Origin: Streptomyces viridiviolaceus
GTDB taxonomy: Bacteria > Actinomycetota > Actinomycetes > Streptomycetales > Streptomycetaceae
Assembly (NCBI RefSeq): GCF_014650995.1
Contig: NZ_BMWA01000014.1
Span: 1 to 64,000, forward strand
DNA: 64,000 bases
Direction: 5' to 3'
The notes below the pieces were generated by a model. The model was not told the DNA's origin and searched no databases. It was given only the letters and a program-made list of their open reading frames with translations. The position numbers were made by a program, and so were the translations under genes. Positions 31,541 through 40,549 of this stretch are shown here, in pieces; position 1 is the stretch's first letter; the number at the start of each line of letters is the position of its first letter.

Positions 31541-32203
31541 TCAGCGCTCGGGTGTCGTGGCGCTGTGTCGTCGCAGGGTGTCGATGACCTCGTCGTCGCT
31601 GGTCTGGTCGAAGTTCTCGTACCACTCGCCGACCGCCCAGAAGGCCGACGGCTGGTAGAGGCAGAGCACGTCGTCGGCTTCCGGGCGCATCGAGGAGACG
31701 GACTCGGGGGCGCCGACGGGGACGGCCAGGATCAGCCGCCCGGGGTTGCGGCCGCGCAGGTGACGCAGGGCGGCGCGCGCGGTGACGCCGGTGGCGAGGC
31801 CGTCGTCGACGACGATCACGGTCCGGTCCGAGAGATCGGGCGCGGGCCGGTCGCCCCGGTACAGCAGTTCCCGGCGGTGCAGTTCGGTCCGCTCGTGGGC
31901 CACCTGCGGACCGAGCCGGTCCTCGCTCAGCCCCAGCATCTCGACCGCACGCCGGTCGAAGAGCGGCGGATCGTCGCCCACGATCGCACCGATCCCCGTC
32001 TCCGGGTTTCCGGGAAGGCCGATCTTCCGCGCGACCAGCACGTCCAGCGGAGCGGAGAGGGCCTGGGCGACCGGAGCGGCCACCGGAACCCCGCCTCTGG
32101 GCAGCGCCAGGACGATGGGGTGGGTGAATTCTCCGTCGGCTGCCCATTCCATGAGCCGGAGGGCGAGTTCCTGGCCGGCTTCCCGGCGGTCGTGGAATCG
32201 CAT
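31541..32203 (-). CDS. Phosphoribosyltransferase-family protein, 220 aa
   Basis: The type I PRTase core is visible: IVLALPRGGVPVAAPVA, VARKIGLPGNPETGIGAI, and the PRPP loop VIVVDDGLATGVTARAALRH. The C-terminus ESVSSMRPEADDVLCLYQPS with the FWAVGEWYENFDQTSDDEV tail is characteristic of the predicted PRTases coupled to dienelactone-hydrolase-like proteins, whose nucleobase substrate is not known. ATG at 32203. It converges with the hydrolase-like gene at 30708. Confidence 0.9.
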   Translation of the reverse strand: MRFHDRREAGQELALRLMEWAADGEFTHPIVLALPRGGVPVAAPVAQALSAPLDVLVARKIGLPGNPETGIGAIVGDDPPLFDRRAVEMLGLSEDRLGPQVAHERTELHRRELLYRGDRPAPDLSDRTVIVVDDGLATGVTARAALRHLRGRNPGRLILAVPVGAPESVSSMRPEADDVLCLYQPSAFWAVGEWYENFDQTSDDEVIDTLRRHSATTPER

Positions 32204-32366
32204 GACCTGATCTCTGCCTTCCTCGACAGATGTGCCGACGCGCCGACGCCGGCGTTGTCCTGTCCTTGTCCGGGGTCTCCCGCAGGACGCCCGTGAAACG
32301 GCCGAAGGACTGGTTCCCCCTGCGTGTGCATGGTGGGGGAATGATCGGCCGCTTTATGGTGGCTCG

Positions 32367-32966
32367 ATGCGTCCTGTCCCGAGATGGGTCCTGCTCTCGT
32401 CGGGGTGTGCGCCCGCCCTGCTGATCGGAGGCTGGACGGTCGCGGCCGTGCTGGAGGGGCCCGCCTACGACCCCGTCAGTCAAACGATCAGCGTCCTGGG
32501 CGCCTACGGAGCTTCCGGATTCTGGGTGATGACGGTGGCCTTCCTGGCTCTGGGCGCCTGCCACCTGCTGACCGCCTGGGGGCTGAAGGCGGCTGCCTTC
32601 GCCGGACGTGTGGCGCTGGGCGGCGGGGGTCTGTCGGCGGTGGCCGTGGTACTGCTTCCGGCGCCGAGCAGCGGGGGTTCCCTGCGGCACGGCACGGTGG
32701 TGGCGGTCGGGTTCACCCTCCTGGCGGTGTGGCCGGTACTGGCGGCCCAGGGCGGCGGAGCCGCTCCGTGGGCCCTGCGGCCCGCGCCCTCGGTCGCGGT
32801 GACCGTCCTGATGGCCGTCGGTGGGGCATGGTTCCTGATCGAGATGCACCGACACGGTGACGCCGGCGTCGCGGAACGCGTCGTGACGTCCGTTCAGTCG
32901 GTGTGGCCCTTCGTGGTCACCGCCTCCTGCCTCCACCACTCGGCCCGGGAGTGTCCGGCTTCCTGA
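32367..32966 (+). CDS. DUF998-family membrane protein, 199 aa
   Basis: Six hydrophobic segments are spaced through the protein. The motif YDPVSQTISVLGAYGASGFW after the first helix is diagnostic of DUF998. Function of the family is unknown. The start ATG at 32367 is preferred because the upstream part of the frame is Arg-rich and not membrane-like. Strong third-position GC supports coding. It stands alone. Confidence 0.85.
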   Translation: MRPVPRWVLLSSGCAPALLIGGWTVAAVLEGPAYDPVSQTISVLGAYGASGFWVMTVAFLALGACHLLTAWGLKAAAFAGRVALGGGGLSAVAVVLLPAPSSGGSLRHGTVVAVGFTLLAVWPVLAAQGGGAAPWALRPAPSVAVTVLMAVGGAWFLIEMHRHGDAGVAERVVTSVQSVWPFVVTASCLHHSARECPAS

Positions 32967-33271
32967 CCGTGCCCGGGTCCGGATCGTCCCGGGGAACGCC
33001 TCACCCCGTACCGCACCCGTGCCCTCGACGGCCGCCTCGCCGACGCTCCCTCCGGCACTCCCACGGACGGCTTCACGCCACGGCGCGTTCCCTGATACCA
33101 CCGGGCCACCGGGCTAGTGTCGAAGAGCGCGCCGAAGGGATCGGGCCGGGCGGACGCGAGGCTCCAGGACCGCCGGCGCCGGCTGCACCGGGCCGTCCTC
33201 GTCGTGGACGCGCCGGGAGCCGCGACCGATCCCCCGCATGTCCCCCGTCCCCCTGAAGGAGCGTGTTCAGC

Positions 33272-33730
33272 TTGGCCCGGAACCGCCGTCTGATCCTCAG
33301 CACACCGTCCGAGGTGTGGAGCCTGCTGTCCGACGGCCACCGCTACGGGGAGTGGGTGACGGGCACCCAGCAGATCCTCGCCGCGGACCCGAACTGGCCA
33401 CAGGTGGGCGCTTGCCTGCGAGTCCGCGTCGGAGTCGGCCGGCTGACCCTCGACGACACCTGCGTCGTCCGCATCTGCGAACCTGAGCGCCGCCTGGAGC
33501 TGGAAGCGAAGGCGGCCCCGTTCGGCGCGGCCCGCATCGCCATGAACCTGGTGCCCTGGGGCGAGAGCACGCTCTTCGTCCTCGACTGGCACGCTCTGCG
33601 GGGCCCCGGCATCCGGATGCACGGACTCCCCGTGGACTACTTCGTCGAGGTCCGCAACGGCATGATGCTGACCAAACTGGCCCGGATCGCCGTCCGGGAG
33701 CACGACAGAGCGCTCCAGGCATCCTCCTGA
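33272..33730 (+). CDS. SRPBCC-family (polyketide cyclase/START-like) protein, 152 aa
   Basis: The opening STPSEVWSLLSDGHRYGEWV is the usual start of SRPBCC ligand-binding proteins, and the strand pattern ending DYFVEVRNGMMLTKLARIA completes the helix-grip fold. TTG at 33272 (protein starting MARNRRL) is preferred because AAGGAG at 33256-33261 then stands ten bases away; the in-frame GTG at 33263 is too close to it. The ligand is unknown. It lies just before the LysR gene, on the same strand. Confidence 0.78.
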   Translation: MARNRRLILSTPSEVWSLLSDGHRYGEWVTGTQQILAADPNWPQVGACLRVRVGVGRLTLDDTCVVRICEPERRLELEAKAAPFGAARIAMNLVPWGESTLFVLDWHALRGPGIRMHGLPVDYFVEVRNGMMLTKLARIAVREHDRALQASS

Positions 33731-33764
33731 ACCGGGCGGTGCGGGCGAGTGGCAAGGTCGGGGG

Positions 33765-34691
33765 ATGGAGCTACGCCACCTTTCCGGCTTCGTCGCCGTC
33801 GCCGAGGAGCTGCACTTCGGCCGCGCCGCCGAACGTCTGCACATCGCCCAGTCCCCGCTGAGCCAGCAGATCCGGCTGCTGGAGCGTGACCTCGGGGTCA
33901 AGCTCTTCGACCGGACGACCCGGTCGGTGCGGCTGACCGCCGCCGGGCAGGCCCTCCTTGAGCCCGCCCGGCACCTGCTGGCCGAGGCGTCCGCGGTCCG
34001 CCGCACGGTGCAGGCCGCCCACCACGGCGAGGTCGGCCGGGTCACCGTCGGCTTCGCGGGCGCCAGCAGCTACTCGGCGTTGCCGCTGCTCACCCGGGCG
34101 GTCGGTTCCGAACTTCCCGGCATCGAGCTGGTCCTGGAGGGCCAGATGTACACCGGGGAGGCGATGGGCCGCATCACCGACGGCACACTCGACGTCGGGT
34201 TCGTCGCGCTCCCGGTGCGGCGCGGTGTCCTCGCCCGGGTGGTCCGCATGGAACGCCTCCTGGTCGCCCTGCCGGACAGCCATCCGCTCGCCCAGCGGGA
34301 CCGGGTGGGCTTCGCCGACCTCGCCAGGGAGCGCTTCGTGACCTTCCCCGTGGCGCGCGGCTCCGCCGTCCGCGAGGCGATGGTGCAGGCCTGCCACGAG
34401 GCCGGGTTCGCGCCGCGCATCGTGCAGGAAGCCCCCGACTCCTACAACCTGCTGGCCCTGGTCGGCGCGGGCATGGGCATCGCGGTCGTGGTCCAGTCGG
34501 CGCGGAACATCCATCTGGAACACGTGGTGTTCCGGGACCTCGCCGGCGAGGTCCCCGTGCTGCCCATCGCCCTGGCCTGGCGCTCCGGCAACCGCTCCGC
34601 GGCCCTCGCGGCCGTACTGCGCGTCGCCGAACGCGTCCTGCCCACCCCGGACGACTATCACGGTGCACCTGACGACTCCAGGGCATTGTGA
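33765..34691 (+). CDS. LysR-family regulator, probable GcdR-type
   Basis: The N-terminal helix-turn-helix (MELRHLSGFVAVAEELHFGR, AERLHIAQSPLSQQIRLLER) is followed by a two-lobed effector domain (GRVTVGFAGASSYSALPLL to FRDLAGEVPVLPI). ATG at 33765. It precedes, co-directionally, a transporter, two acyl-CoA dehydrogenases and a class III CoA transferase. In Pseudomonas putida a LysR protein (GcdR) activates glutarate genes with the same components, so an analogous role is inferred here. Confidence 0.85.
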   Translation: MELRHLSGFVAVAEELHFGRAAERLHIAQSPLSQQIRLLERDLGVKLFDRTTRSVRLTAAGQALLEPARHLLAEASAVRRTVQAAHHGEVGRVTVGFAGASSYSALPLLTRAVGSELPGIELVLEGQMYTGEAMGRITDGTLDVGFVALPVRRGVLARVVRMERLLVALPDSHPLAQRDRVGFADLARERFVTFPVARGSAVREAMVQACHEAGFAPRIVQEAPDSYNLLALVGAGMGIAVVVQSARNIHLEHVVFRDLAGEVPVLPIALAWRSGNRSAALAAVLRVAERVLPTPDDYHGAPDDSRAL

Positions 34692-34861
34692 CGGATCACG
34701 TCTCATCGGAGACGCTTATTGGTCTTGGACTCCGCATAATCCCGTGATGCAGAGTGATCGACGTCTCGCGACGGAGCGTGCAGCGCACCCGCCGCGCCCC
34801 TTGCGGGAGCGGCGGCGCCGCGCCCTGTGGCGAGCACATGCTCGCTACGAGAGGACGTCTC

Positions 34862-36277
34862 ATGCAGCACGACGCAGAACCAGGCGAGGAAGCCGCGCGC
34901 ACCGCACGATCCGCGGAGACGGAGGGGACCGCGGCGGCGGAAGACCGCGAACCGCCGGCGCGGCCCGATCCGCCCTCCGCCCGCGACGCCAAGCGCGCCG
35001 GCATCACCGCGTTCATCGGCACGACCATCGAGTGGTTCGACTTCTACATCTACGGGTCCGCGTCCGCCCTCGTCCTCGGCAAGATCTTCTTCGCCGAGGC
35101 GTCGCCCGCCGTGGGCACGCTCGCCGCCTTCGCCACCTTCTGGGTCGGCTTCCTCGCCCGCCCCCTCGGCGGTCTCGTGTTCGGCCACTTCGGAGACCGC
35201 TACGGCCGCAAGAAGGCCCTCGTCACCACGCTCACCATGATGGGCGCGGCCACCTTCTGCGTCGGCCTGCTCCCCGGCTACGCGCAGATCGGCGCGGCCG
35301 CACCGATCCTCCTGGTGCTGCTCCGCATGATCCAGGGCGTCGCGATGGGCGGCGAATGGGGTGGCGCGGTCCTGATCGCCACCGAGTACGCCCCGCCCAA
35401 ACGGAAGCTGCTGTACGGCGGATTCGCCCAGCAGGGTTCCCCGGTCGGCAATCTCCTCGCCACCCTGGCCTTCCTCGGCATCGCGCAGCTGTCCGACGCG
35501 GCCTTCGAGTCGTGGGGCTGGCGCATCCCGTTCCTCGCCTCGGCCGTCCTCGTCGTCGTCGGCCTCTTCATCCGGCTGAAGCTCGCCGAGACCCCGGAGA
35601 TGGTGCGTGCCCTGGAACGCCGGCAGACCACGAAACTGCCGGTGAAGGAGGTCCTCACCCGCTACCCGACGCTGGTCGTCCTCGGCATGCTGGCCGGCAC
35701 CGCCGGTGTCGCCATCACCTACGTCAAGACGACGTTCGCCCTGTCCTGGGCCACCGCCGATCTGGGCTTCGACCGCACGTCGTTCCTCACCGTCATCTCG
35801 ATCGCGCTCGTCGTGCAGGTCCTGGTCCAGCCGTTCGGCGCGGTCCTGGCCACCAAGTGGCCGGTGCGGAAGGCGGTGCTGTGGATGCTCGTCCCCGAGT
35901 TCGTCCTGCTGCCGTTGATGTTCCTGCTCGTCTCCACCGGCGACTTCTGGCTCGCCGTCCTCGGCATGGGCCTCGCCACCGCCCCGCACGCCATGTACTA
36001 CTCGGCGCTCGCCGGCATCCTCGCCCGGGTCTTCCCCGTCGAGGTCCGCTACACCGGCATGTCCCTCTCGTACCAGCTGTGCACCACACTCTTCGCCGGC
36101 ACCGCACCGATCGTCTCCCAGTACCTGCTGACCGCCACCGGCTCGACCTGGCCCGTCGTCGCCCTCGGCCTCGGCTACACGGCCGTCACCCTCCTCGGCG
36201 TCCTGCCGCTGCTCGCCCGCACCGGTGAGGACACCCAGGCGCAGCAGGCCCCCACCCCCGCCACCGCACGCATCTGA
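34862..36277 (+). CDS. MHS-family (metabolite:H+ symporter) MFS transporter, 471 aa
   Basis: An acidic Ala-rich N-terminal tail of about 65 residues precedes the family signature GITAFIGTTIEWFDFYIYGS. The inter-helix motif GLVFGHFGDRYGRKKAL and RMIQGVAMGGEWGGAVL are diagnostic of MHS carriers (shikimate, proline-betaine, dicarboxylate). ATG at 34862 follows GAGAGGACG. Eighteen bases separate it from the acyl-CoA dehydrogenase gene, so they share a transcript. Context suggests uptake of glutarate or a related dicarboxylate. Confidence 0.92.
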   Translation: MQHDAEPGEEAARTARSAETEGTAAAEDREPPARPDPPSARDAKRAGITAFIGTTIEWFDFYIYGSASALVLGKIFFAEASPAVGTLAAFATFWVGFLARPLGGLVFGHFGDRYGRKKALVTTLTMMGAATFCVGLLPGYAQIGAAAPILLVLLRMIQGVAMGGEWGGAVLIATEYAPPKRKLLYGGFAQQGSPVGNLLATLAFLGIAQLSDAAFESWGWRIPFLASAVLVVVGLFIRLKLAETPEMVRALERRQTTKLPVKEVLTRYPTLVVLGMLAGTAGVAITYVKTTFALSWATADLGFDRTSFLTVISIALVVQVLVQPFGAVLATKWPVRKAVLWMLVPEFVLLPLMFLLVSTGDFWLAVLGMGLATAPHAMYYSALAGILARVFPVEVRYTGMSLSYQLCTTLFAGTAPIVSQYLLTATGSTWPVVALGLGYTAVTLLGVLPLLARTGEDTQAQQAPTPATARI

Positions 36278-36294
36278 CCCGGAGAAACGTACAC

Positions 36295-37989
36295 ATGCCC
36301 GCCGACACCGCGCGCCCCGTCGACTTCGCCGACCGCGACCCCGCCCTGCGTCCCCTGCTCGACCGGTTCCTGACCGCCGAGGACCGTGCCCGGATCGAAC
36401 CGCTCCTCGCCGAACTGGGCGCCCTCGCCGCAGGCGAGATCGACCGGCAGGCCGCCGTGGCCGACGCCAACCCGCCGAAGCTGCACGGCTACACGCCCGA
36501 CGGCGAGCGCGTCGACACGATCGAGTACCACCCCGCGCACGACCGGCTCGCCCACTTCGCGTACGAGCGCTTCGGGCTCGCCGCGATGTCCCACCGGACC
36601 GGTGTCCACGGCTGGCCCACCCGCGTCCCGCACACCGTCAAGTACGCGCTGTCGTACCTCTACGTCCAGTCCGAGTTCGGCATGGCCTGCCCCCTGTCGA
36701 TGACCGACTCGGCCGCCCGCATCCTGCGGCTGTTCGACCCCGAGCGGTACGCCGACGAGATCGCCGCGCTCTCCTCCACGGACCCCGGGCACCGGGCCAC
36801 CGGCGCGATGTTCATGACCGAGAGGCAGGGCGGCACCGACGTCGGGCTGACCGAGACCGTCGCCACCGACCACGGCACGCACTGGACCCTCAGCGGCCGG
36901 AAGTGGTTCGCCTCCAATCCCGGCGCCGACGTCGTCCTCACCCTCGCCCGGGTCCCCGGACAGGGCGAGGGCACCCGCGGCCTCGGCATGTTCCTCGTAC
37001 CTAGGACCCGTCCCGACGGCAGCCGCAACGCCGTCCGGATCGACCGGCTCAAGGACAAGCTCGGCTCCCGCTCGATCGCCAGCGGCGAGGTCACCCTGGA
37101 GGACGCCTACGCCACCCCCGTCGGTGAACTCACCCGCGGTTTCCGGCAGATGGCCGAGATGCTCAACGTCTCCCGGCTGTCCAACGCGATGCGCTCCACG
37201 GCGCTGATGCGCCGCGCGGTCCGCGAATCCGTCGACCACACCCGGGAACGCCACGTCTTCGGTGTCCCGCTGTTCGAACAGCCGCTGATGCGTGTGACCC
37301 TGCTGCCGATGGTTCTGGACGCCGAGGCCGCGCTCGCGCTCGTCCTGGAGGCCGCGGCCCGCCTCGACGACGCCGACGCCGGCGACGTCGAAGCACGTGA
37401 ACTGGTCCGCGTCCTCACCCCGCTCGCCAAGTACACGATCTGCAAGCGCGCCCGCACCGTCACCGGCGAGGCCATGGAGATCCGCGGCGGCAACGGCTAC
37501 ATCGAGGACTGGGTCAACCCGCGCCTGCTGCGCGACGCCCACCTCGGCTCCATCTGGGAGGGCTCGTCGAACGTCATCGCCCTCGACGTGCTGCGCTGCA
37601 TGCGACGCCAGAACGCCCACCGCGCCCTGGCGGGCACCTACACCGACCGTCTCGTGGACCTGCCCCTGCCCGCCGCCGAGCTCCTGGTCGCCCGCTGGGC
37701 CGAGGTGAGCGTCCGCGGCGACCGGCTCCTCGACGCCCCGGCCGGCGAGCAGCAGATGCGTATCGGCCGGTACGCGGACGAGCTGACCCGCACCGTCATG
37801 GCGACGCTCCTCGTGGAGCAGGCCGCACACAGGCCGTACGACGGCAGGGCGCTGCTCGTCGCCCACACCAGCCTCCGCCTGCTGACCGACCCCGAGACAC
37901 TGCCGCATACTGCCCTGGACCACCTCGCCGCCCTCGCCGACGGCGGCGAAGTGCCCCTCTCCGCCGCCGAGGAGGCCCTGAATGCCTGA
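36295..37989 (+). CDS. AidB-like acyl-CoA dehydrogenase, 564 aa
   Basis: The length and motifs MTERQGGTDVGLTETVA, GRKWFASNPGADVVLTLAR and EIRGGNGYIEDWVNPRLLRD, plus GSIWEGSSNVIALDVLR, mark the large AidB-type subfamily of FAD acyl-CoA dehydrogenases. AidB itself binds DNA in E. coli and its enzymatic role is debated; relatives within catabolic operons probably act on branched or modified acyl-CoAs. The gene overlaps the CoA transferase gene by eight bases, so translation is likely coupled. Confidence 0.88.
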   Translation: MPADTARPVDFADRDPALRPLLDRFLTAEDRARIEPLLAELGALAAGEIDRQAAVADANPPKLHGYTPDGERVDTIEYHPAHDRLAHFAYERFGLAAMSHRTGVHGWPTRVPHTVKYALSYLYVQSEFGMACPLSMTDSAARILRLFDPERYADEIAALSSTDPGHRATGAMFMTERQGGTDVGLTETVATDHGTHWTLSGRKWFASNPGADVVLTLARVPGQGEGTRGLGMFLVPRTRPDGSRNAVRIDRLKDKLGSRSIASGEVTLEDAYATPVGELTRGFRQMAEMLNVSRLSNAMRSTALMRRAVRESVDHTRERHVFGVPLFEQPLMRVTLLPMVLDAEAALALVLEAAARLDDADAGDVEARELVRVLTPLAKYTICKRARTVTGEAMEIRGGNGYIEDWVNPRLLRDAHLGSIWEGSSNVIALDVLRCMRRQNAHRALAGTYTDRLVDLPLPAAELLVARWAEVSVRGDRLLDAPAGEQQMRIGRYADELTRTVMATLLVEQAAHRPYDGRALLVAHTSLRLLTDPETLPHTALDHLAALADGGEVPLSAAEEALNA

Positions 37990-39217
37990 GACCGATCCTG
38001 TGCGGGAGCCAGACCGCGCACAGCCCGCGTCCCCGCTCGCCGGTATGAAGGTCGTCGACCTCTCCAAGATCCTCGCGGGTCCGTACGTCACCATGTCACT
38101 CGCCGACCTGGGAGCGGAGGTCGTCAAGGTCGAGCACCCCGAGGGCGGCGACCCGACCCGGCAGTGGGGCCCGCCCTTCAACGGCCCCGACGCCACCTAC
38201 TACCTCGCCGCCAACCGCAACAAGCGCTCCATCACCCTGGACCTCAAGTCCGAGGCGGGCCAGGAGGTCGTCCACCGGCTGCTCGCCGACGCCGACGTCC
38301 TGGTGGAGAACTTCCGCCCCGGCAGCTCCTTGGCGAGGATCTTCGACTACGAGGAGCTGAGCGCCCGCTACCCGCGCCTGGTCCTGCTGCACATCTCGGC
38401 CTTCGGCGAGCTGGGGCCGCTGCGCGACGAGCCCGGCTACGACATGGTCGCCCAGGCCTCCGCCGGACTCATGTCGCTGACCGGTGAGCCCGCGGGCCCG
38501 CCCGTGAAGGCCGGGTACGCGATGGGCGACCTCGGCGCGGCCCTGTTCGGCCTGATCGGCGTCACCTCCGCACTCGTCGAGCGCGAGCGCACCGGGCGCG
38601 GACAGTACCTCACCACCTCGCTGTACGAGTCGCAGCTCGCCCTGCACATCAACTGGGCGACCGGCTACTTCGCGACGGGCGAGCGCCCGGCCCGGCTCGG
38701 CTCCGGACACCCCAGCCTCGTCCCGTACCAGGCGTACCCGGCGGCCGACGGCCACTTCGTGATCGCGGTCGGCAACGACGGACTCTTCCGGCGGCTGTGC
38801 ACCACACTGGGCAGTCCCGCGCTCGCCGACGACCCGCGCTTCGCCACCAACCGGGCCCGCGTCGTCCACCGCGACGAGCTGAACGCCGAACTGATGGCGC
38901 TGCTCGCATCCGGCACCGTCGCCCACTGGTGCGAGGTGCTCAAGGCGGCGGGCGTCCCGGTCGCCCCGATCCGCGGCCTCGACGAGGTCTACGACTGCCC
39001 GCAGACCGAGGCGCTGGGCATGGTCCAGAAGGTCGACCACCCCGACGTCGGCCCCCTCCAGCAGGTCGCCTTCCCCGTCAACTTCCGCGGCGAGCGCCCG
39101 CCGGTGCGCAGCGCACCACCCACCCTGGGCCAGCACAGCCGCGAGATCCTGGCCGAACTCGGCTACGGCGAGACCGACATCGCCCGCCTGCTCGACGACA
39201 CGCATCCCCGAACCTGA
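37982..39217 (+). CDS. Class III (CaiB/BaiF) CoA transferase, probable glutarate type
   Basis: The family features are KVVDLSKILAGPYVTMSLAD at the N-terminus, VEHPEGGDPTRQWGPPF, NKRSITLDLKSEAG and the catalytic Asp in EPGYDMVAQASAGLMSLTG. The 411-residue length is normal. With a glutaryl-CoA dehydrogenase directly downstream, the best call is succinyl-CoA:glutarate CoA transferase, the first step of glutarate breakdown. Other dicarboxylates such as itaconate cannot be excluded. Confidence 0.88.
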   Translation: MPETDPVREPDRAQPASPLAGMKVVDLSKILAGPYVTMSLADLGAEVVKVEHPEGGDPTRQWGPPFNGPDATYYLAANRNKRSITLDLKSEAGQEVVHRLLADADVLVENFRPGSSLARIFDYEELSARYPRLVLLHISAFGELGPLRDEPGYDMVAQASAGLMSLTGEPAGPPVKAGYAMGDLGAALFGLIGVTSALVERERTGRGQYLTTSLYESQLALHINWATGYFATGERPARLGSGHPSLVPYQAYPAADGHFVIAVGNDGLFRRLCTTLGSPALADDPRFATNRARVVHRDELNAELMALLASGTVAHWCEVLKAAGVPVAPIRGLDEVYDCPQTEALGMVQKVDHPDVGPLQQVAFPVNFRGERPPVRSAPPTLGQHSREILAELGYGETDIARLLDDTHPRT

Positions 39218-39255
39218 CCGCCGTCCGGTCACCCGACACCCCTTCAGGAGACACC

Positions 39256-40449
39256 ATGTCCGCAAGCTCCCCCCGGACCCCGCTCACCCCGTCCGACCCG
39301 CTCGGTCTGGAGAACCTGCTCACCGACGAGGAGCGTGCCGTCCGCGACACCGTGCGGCAGTACCTGGACGAGAAGGTCGAGCCGCACATCGCCGGCTGGT
39401 TCGAGTCCGGCGAGCTGCCCACGCTGCCCGAACTCGCCCGCGAATTCGGCAAGATGGGCCTGCTCGGCATGCATCTGGAGGGCTACGGCTGCGCGGGCAT
39501 GTCGGCGCGTGCGTACGGCATCGCCTGCCGGGAGCTGGAGGCCACCGACTCAGGTCTGCGCTCCTTCGTCTCCGTGCAGGGATCGCTGGCCATGTTCGCC
39601 ATCCACCGCTTCGGCTCCGAGGAGCAGAAGCGGGAGTGGCTGCCGCGCATGGCCGCGGGCGAGGCGATCGGATGCTTCGGACTGACCGAGCCCGACCACG
39701 GCTCCGACCCGGCCTCGATGCGCACCCGGGCCCGCCGCGACGGCGACGACTGGATCCTCGACGGCCGCAAGATGTGGATCACCAACGGTTCCGTCGCGTC
39801 CGTGGCCGTCGTGTGGGCACAGACCGACGACAAGGTGCGCGGCTTCGTCGTGCCCACCGACACACCCGGCTTCTCGGCGCCCGAGATCAAGCACAAGCTG
39901 TCGCTGCGGGCGTCGGTCACCAGCGAACTGGTGCTGGACGGGGTGCGGCTGCCCGCCTCGGCGATGCTGCCCGGGGCCCGCGGCGTCGGAGCCCCGTTGA
40001 CCTGCCTCAACGAGGCCCGCTACGGCATCGTCTGGGGCGTGCTCGGTGCCGCCCGCTCCTCGTGGCAGGCAGCCGCCGACTACGCGGCCCAGCGCGAGCA
40101 GTTCGGCAAGCCGATCGCGGCCTTCCAGCTCACCCAGCAGAAGTTGGTCGACATGGCTCTCGAACTGCACAAGGGCACCCTGACCGCCCTCCATCTCGCG
40201 GCGCTGAAGGACTCGGACACGGGCGTCCACCCGGCGCAGATCAGCTTCGGCAAGCTGAACAACGTCCGTGAGGCCATCGAGATCTGCCGCACCGCACGCA
40301 CGGTCCTCGGCGCGAACGGCATCTCGCTGGAGTACCCGGTGATCCGGCACATGAACAACCTGGAGTCGGTCCTCACCTACGAGGGCACCACCGAGATGCA
40401 CACGCTCGCCCTCGGCCAGGCGCTCACGGGACACGCGGCCTTCCGCTGA
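39256..40449 (+). CDS. gcdH: Acyl-CoA dehydrogenase, probable glutaryl-CoA dehydrogenase
   Basis: The 397-residue FAD enzyme has CFGLTEPDHGSDPASMRTRA, the FAD-binding WITNGSVASVAVVWAQ and the C-terminal catalytic Glu in NNLESVLTYEGTTEMHTLAL with GQALTG, as in glutaryl-CoA dehydrogenases. That enzyme oxidises and decarboxylates glutaryl-CoA to crotonyl-CoA. ATG at 39256 follows CAGGAG. It is the last gene of the transporter/CoA-transferase operon and is followed by a hairpin. Confidence 0.85.
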   Translation: MSASSPRTPLTPSDPLGLENLLTDEERAVRDTVRQYLDEKVEPHIAGWFESGELPTLPELAREFGKMGLLGMHLEGYGCAGMSARAYGIACRELEATDSGLRSFVSVQGSLAMFAIHRFGSEEQKREWLPRMAAGEAIGCFGLTEPDHGSDPASMRTRARRDGDDWILDGRKMWITNGSVASVAVVWAQTDDKVRGFVVPTDTPGFSAPEIKHKLSLRASVTSELVLDGVRLPASAMLPGARGVGAPLTCLNEARYGIVWGVLGAARSSWQAAADYAAQREQFGKPIAAFQLTQQKLVDMALELHKGTLTALHLAALKDSDTGVHPAQISFGKLNNVREAIEICRTARTVLGANGISLEYPVIRHMNNLESVLTYEGTTEMHTLALGQALTGHAAFR

Positions 40450-40459
40450 CTCGAAAGGT

Positions 40460-40516
40460 GGCCCGGGGCCCGACGGACGTCCGGCTCACGCCGGTGTCCT
40501 GAAGGTGCCCCCGGGC
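40460..40516 (+). terminator. Hairpin at end of the glutarate-type operon
   Basis: GGCCCGGGG (40460-40468) pairs with CCCCGGGCC (40508-40516), with a smaller CCGGC/GCCGG hairpin inside the loop. It lies just after the acyl-CoA dehydrogenase stop codon and before the 3' end of the converging lipase gene. Confidence 0.55.
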
Positions 40517-40549
40517 CAACCGCTCGGCGGCGCCGCCGACCGGGCTGCC

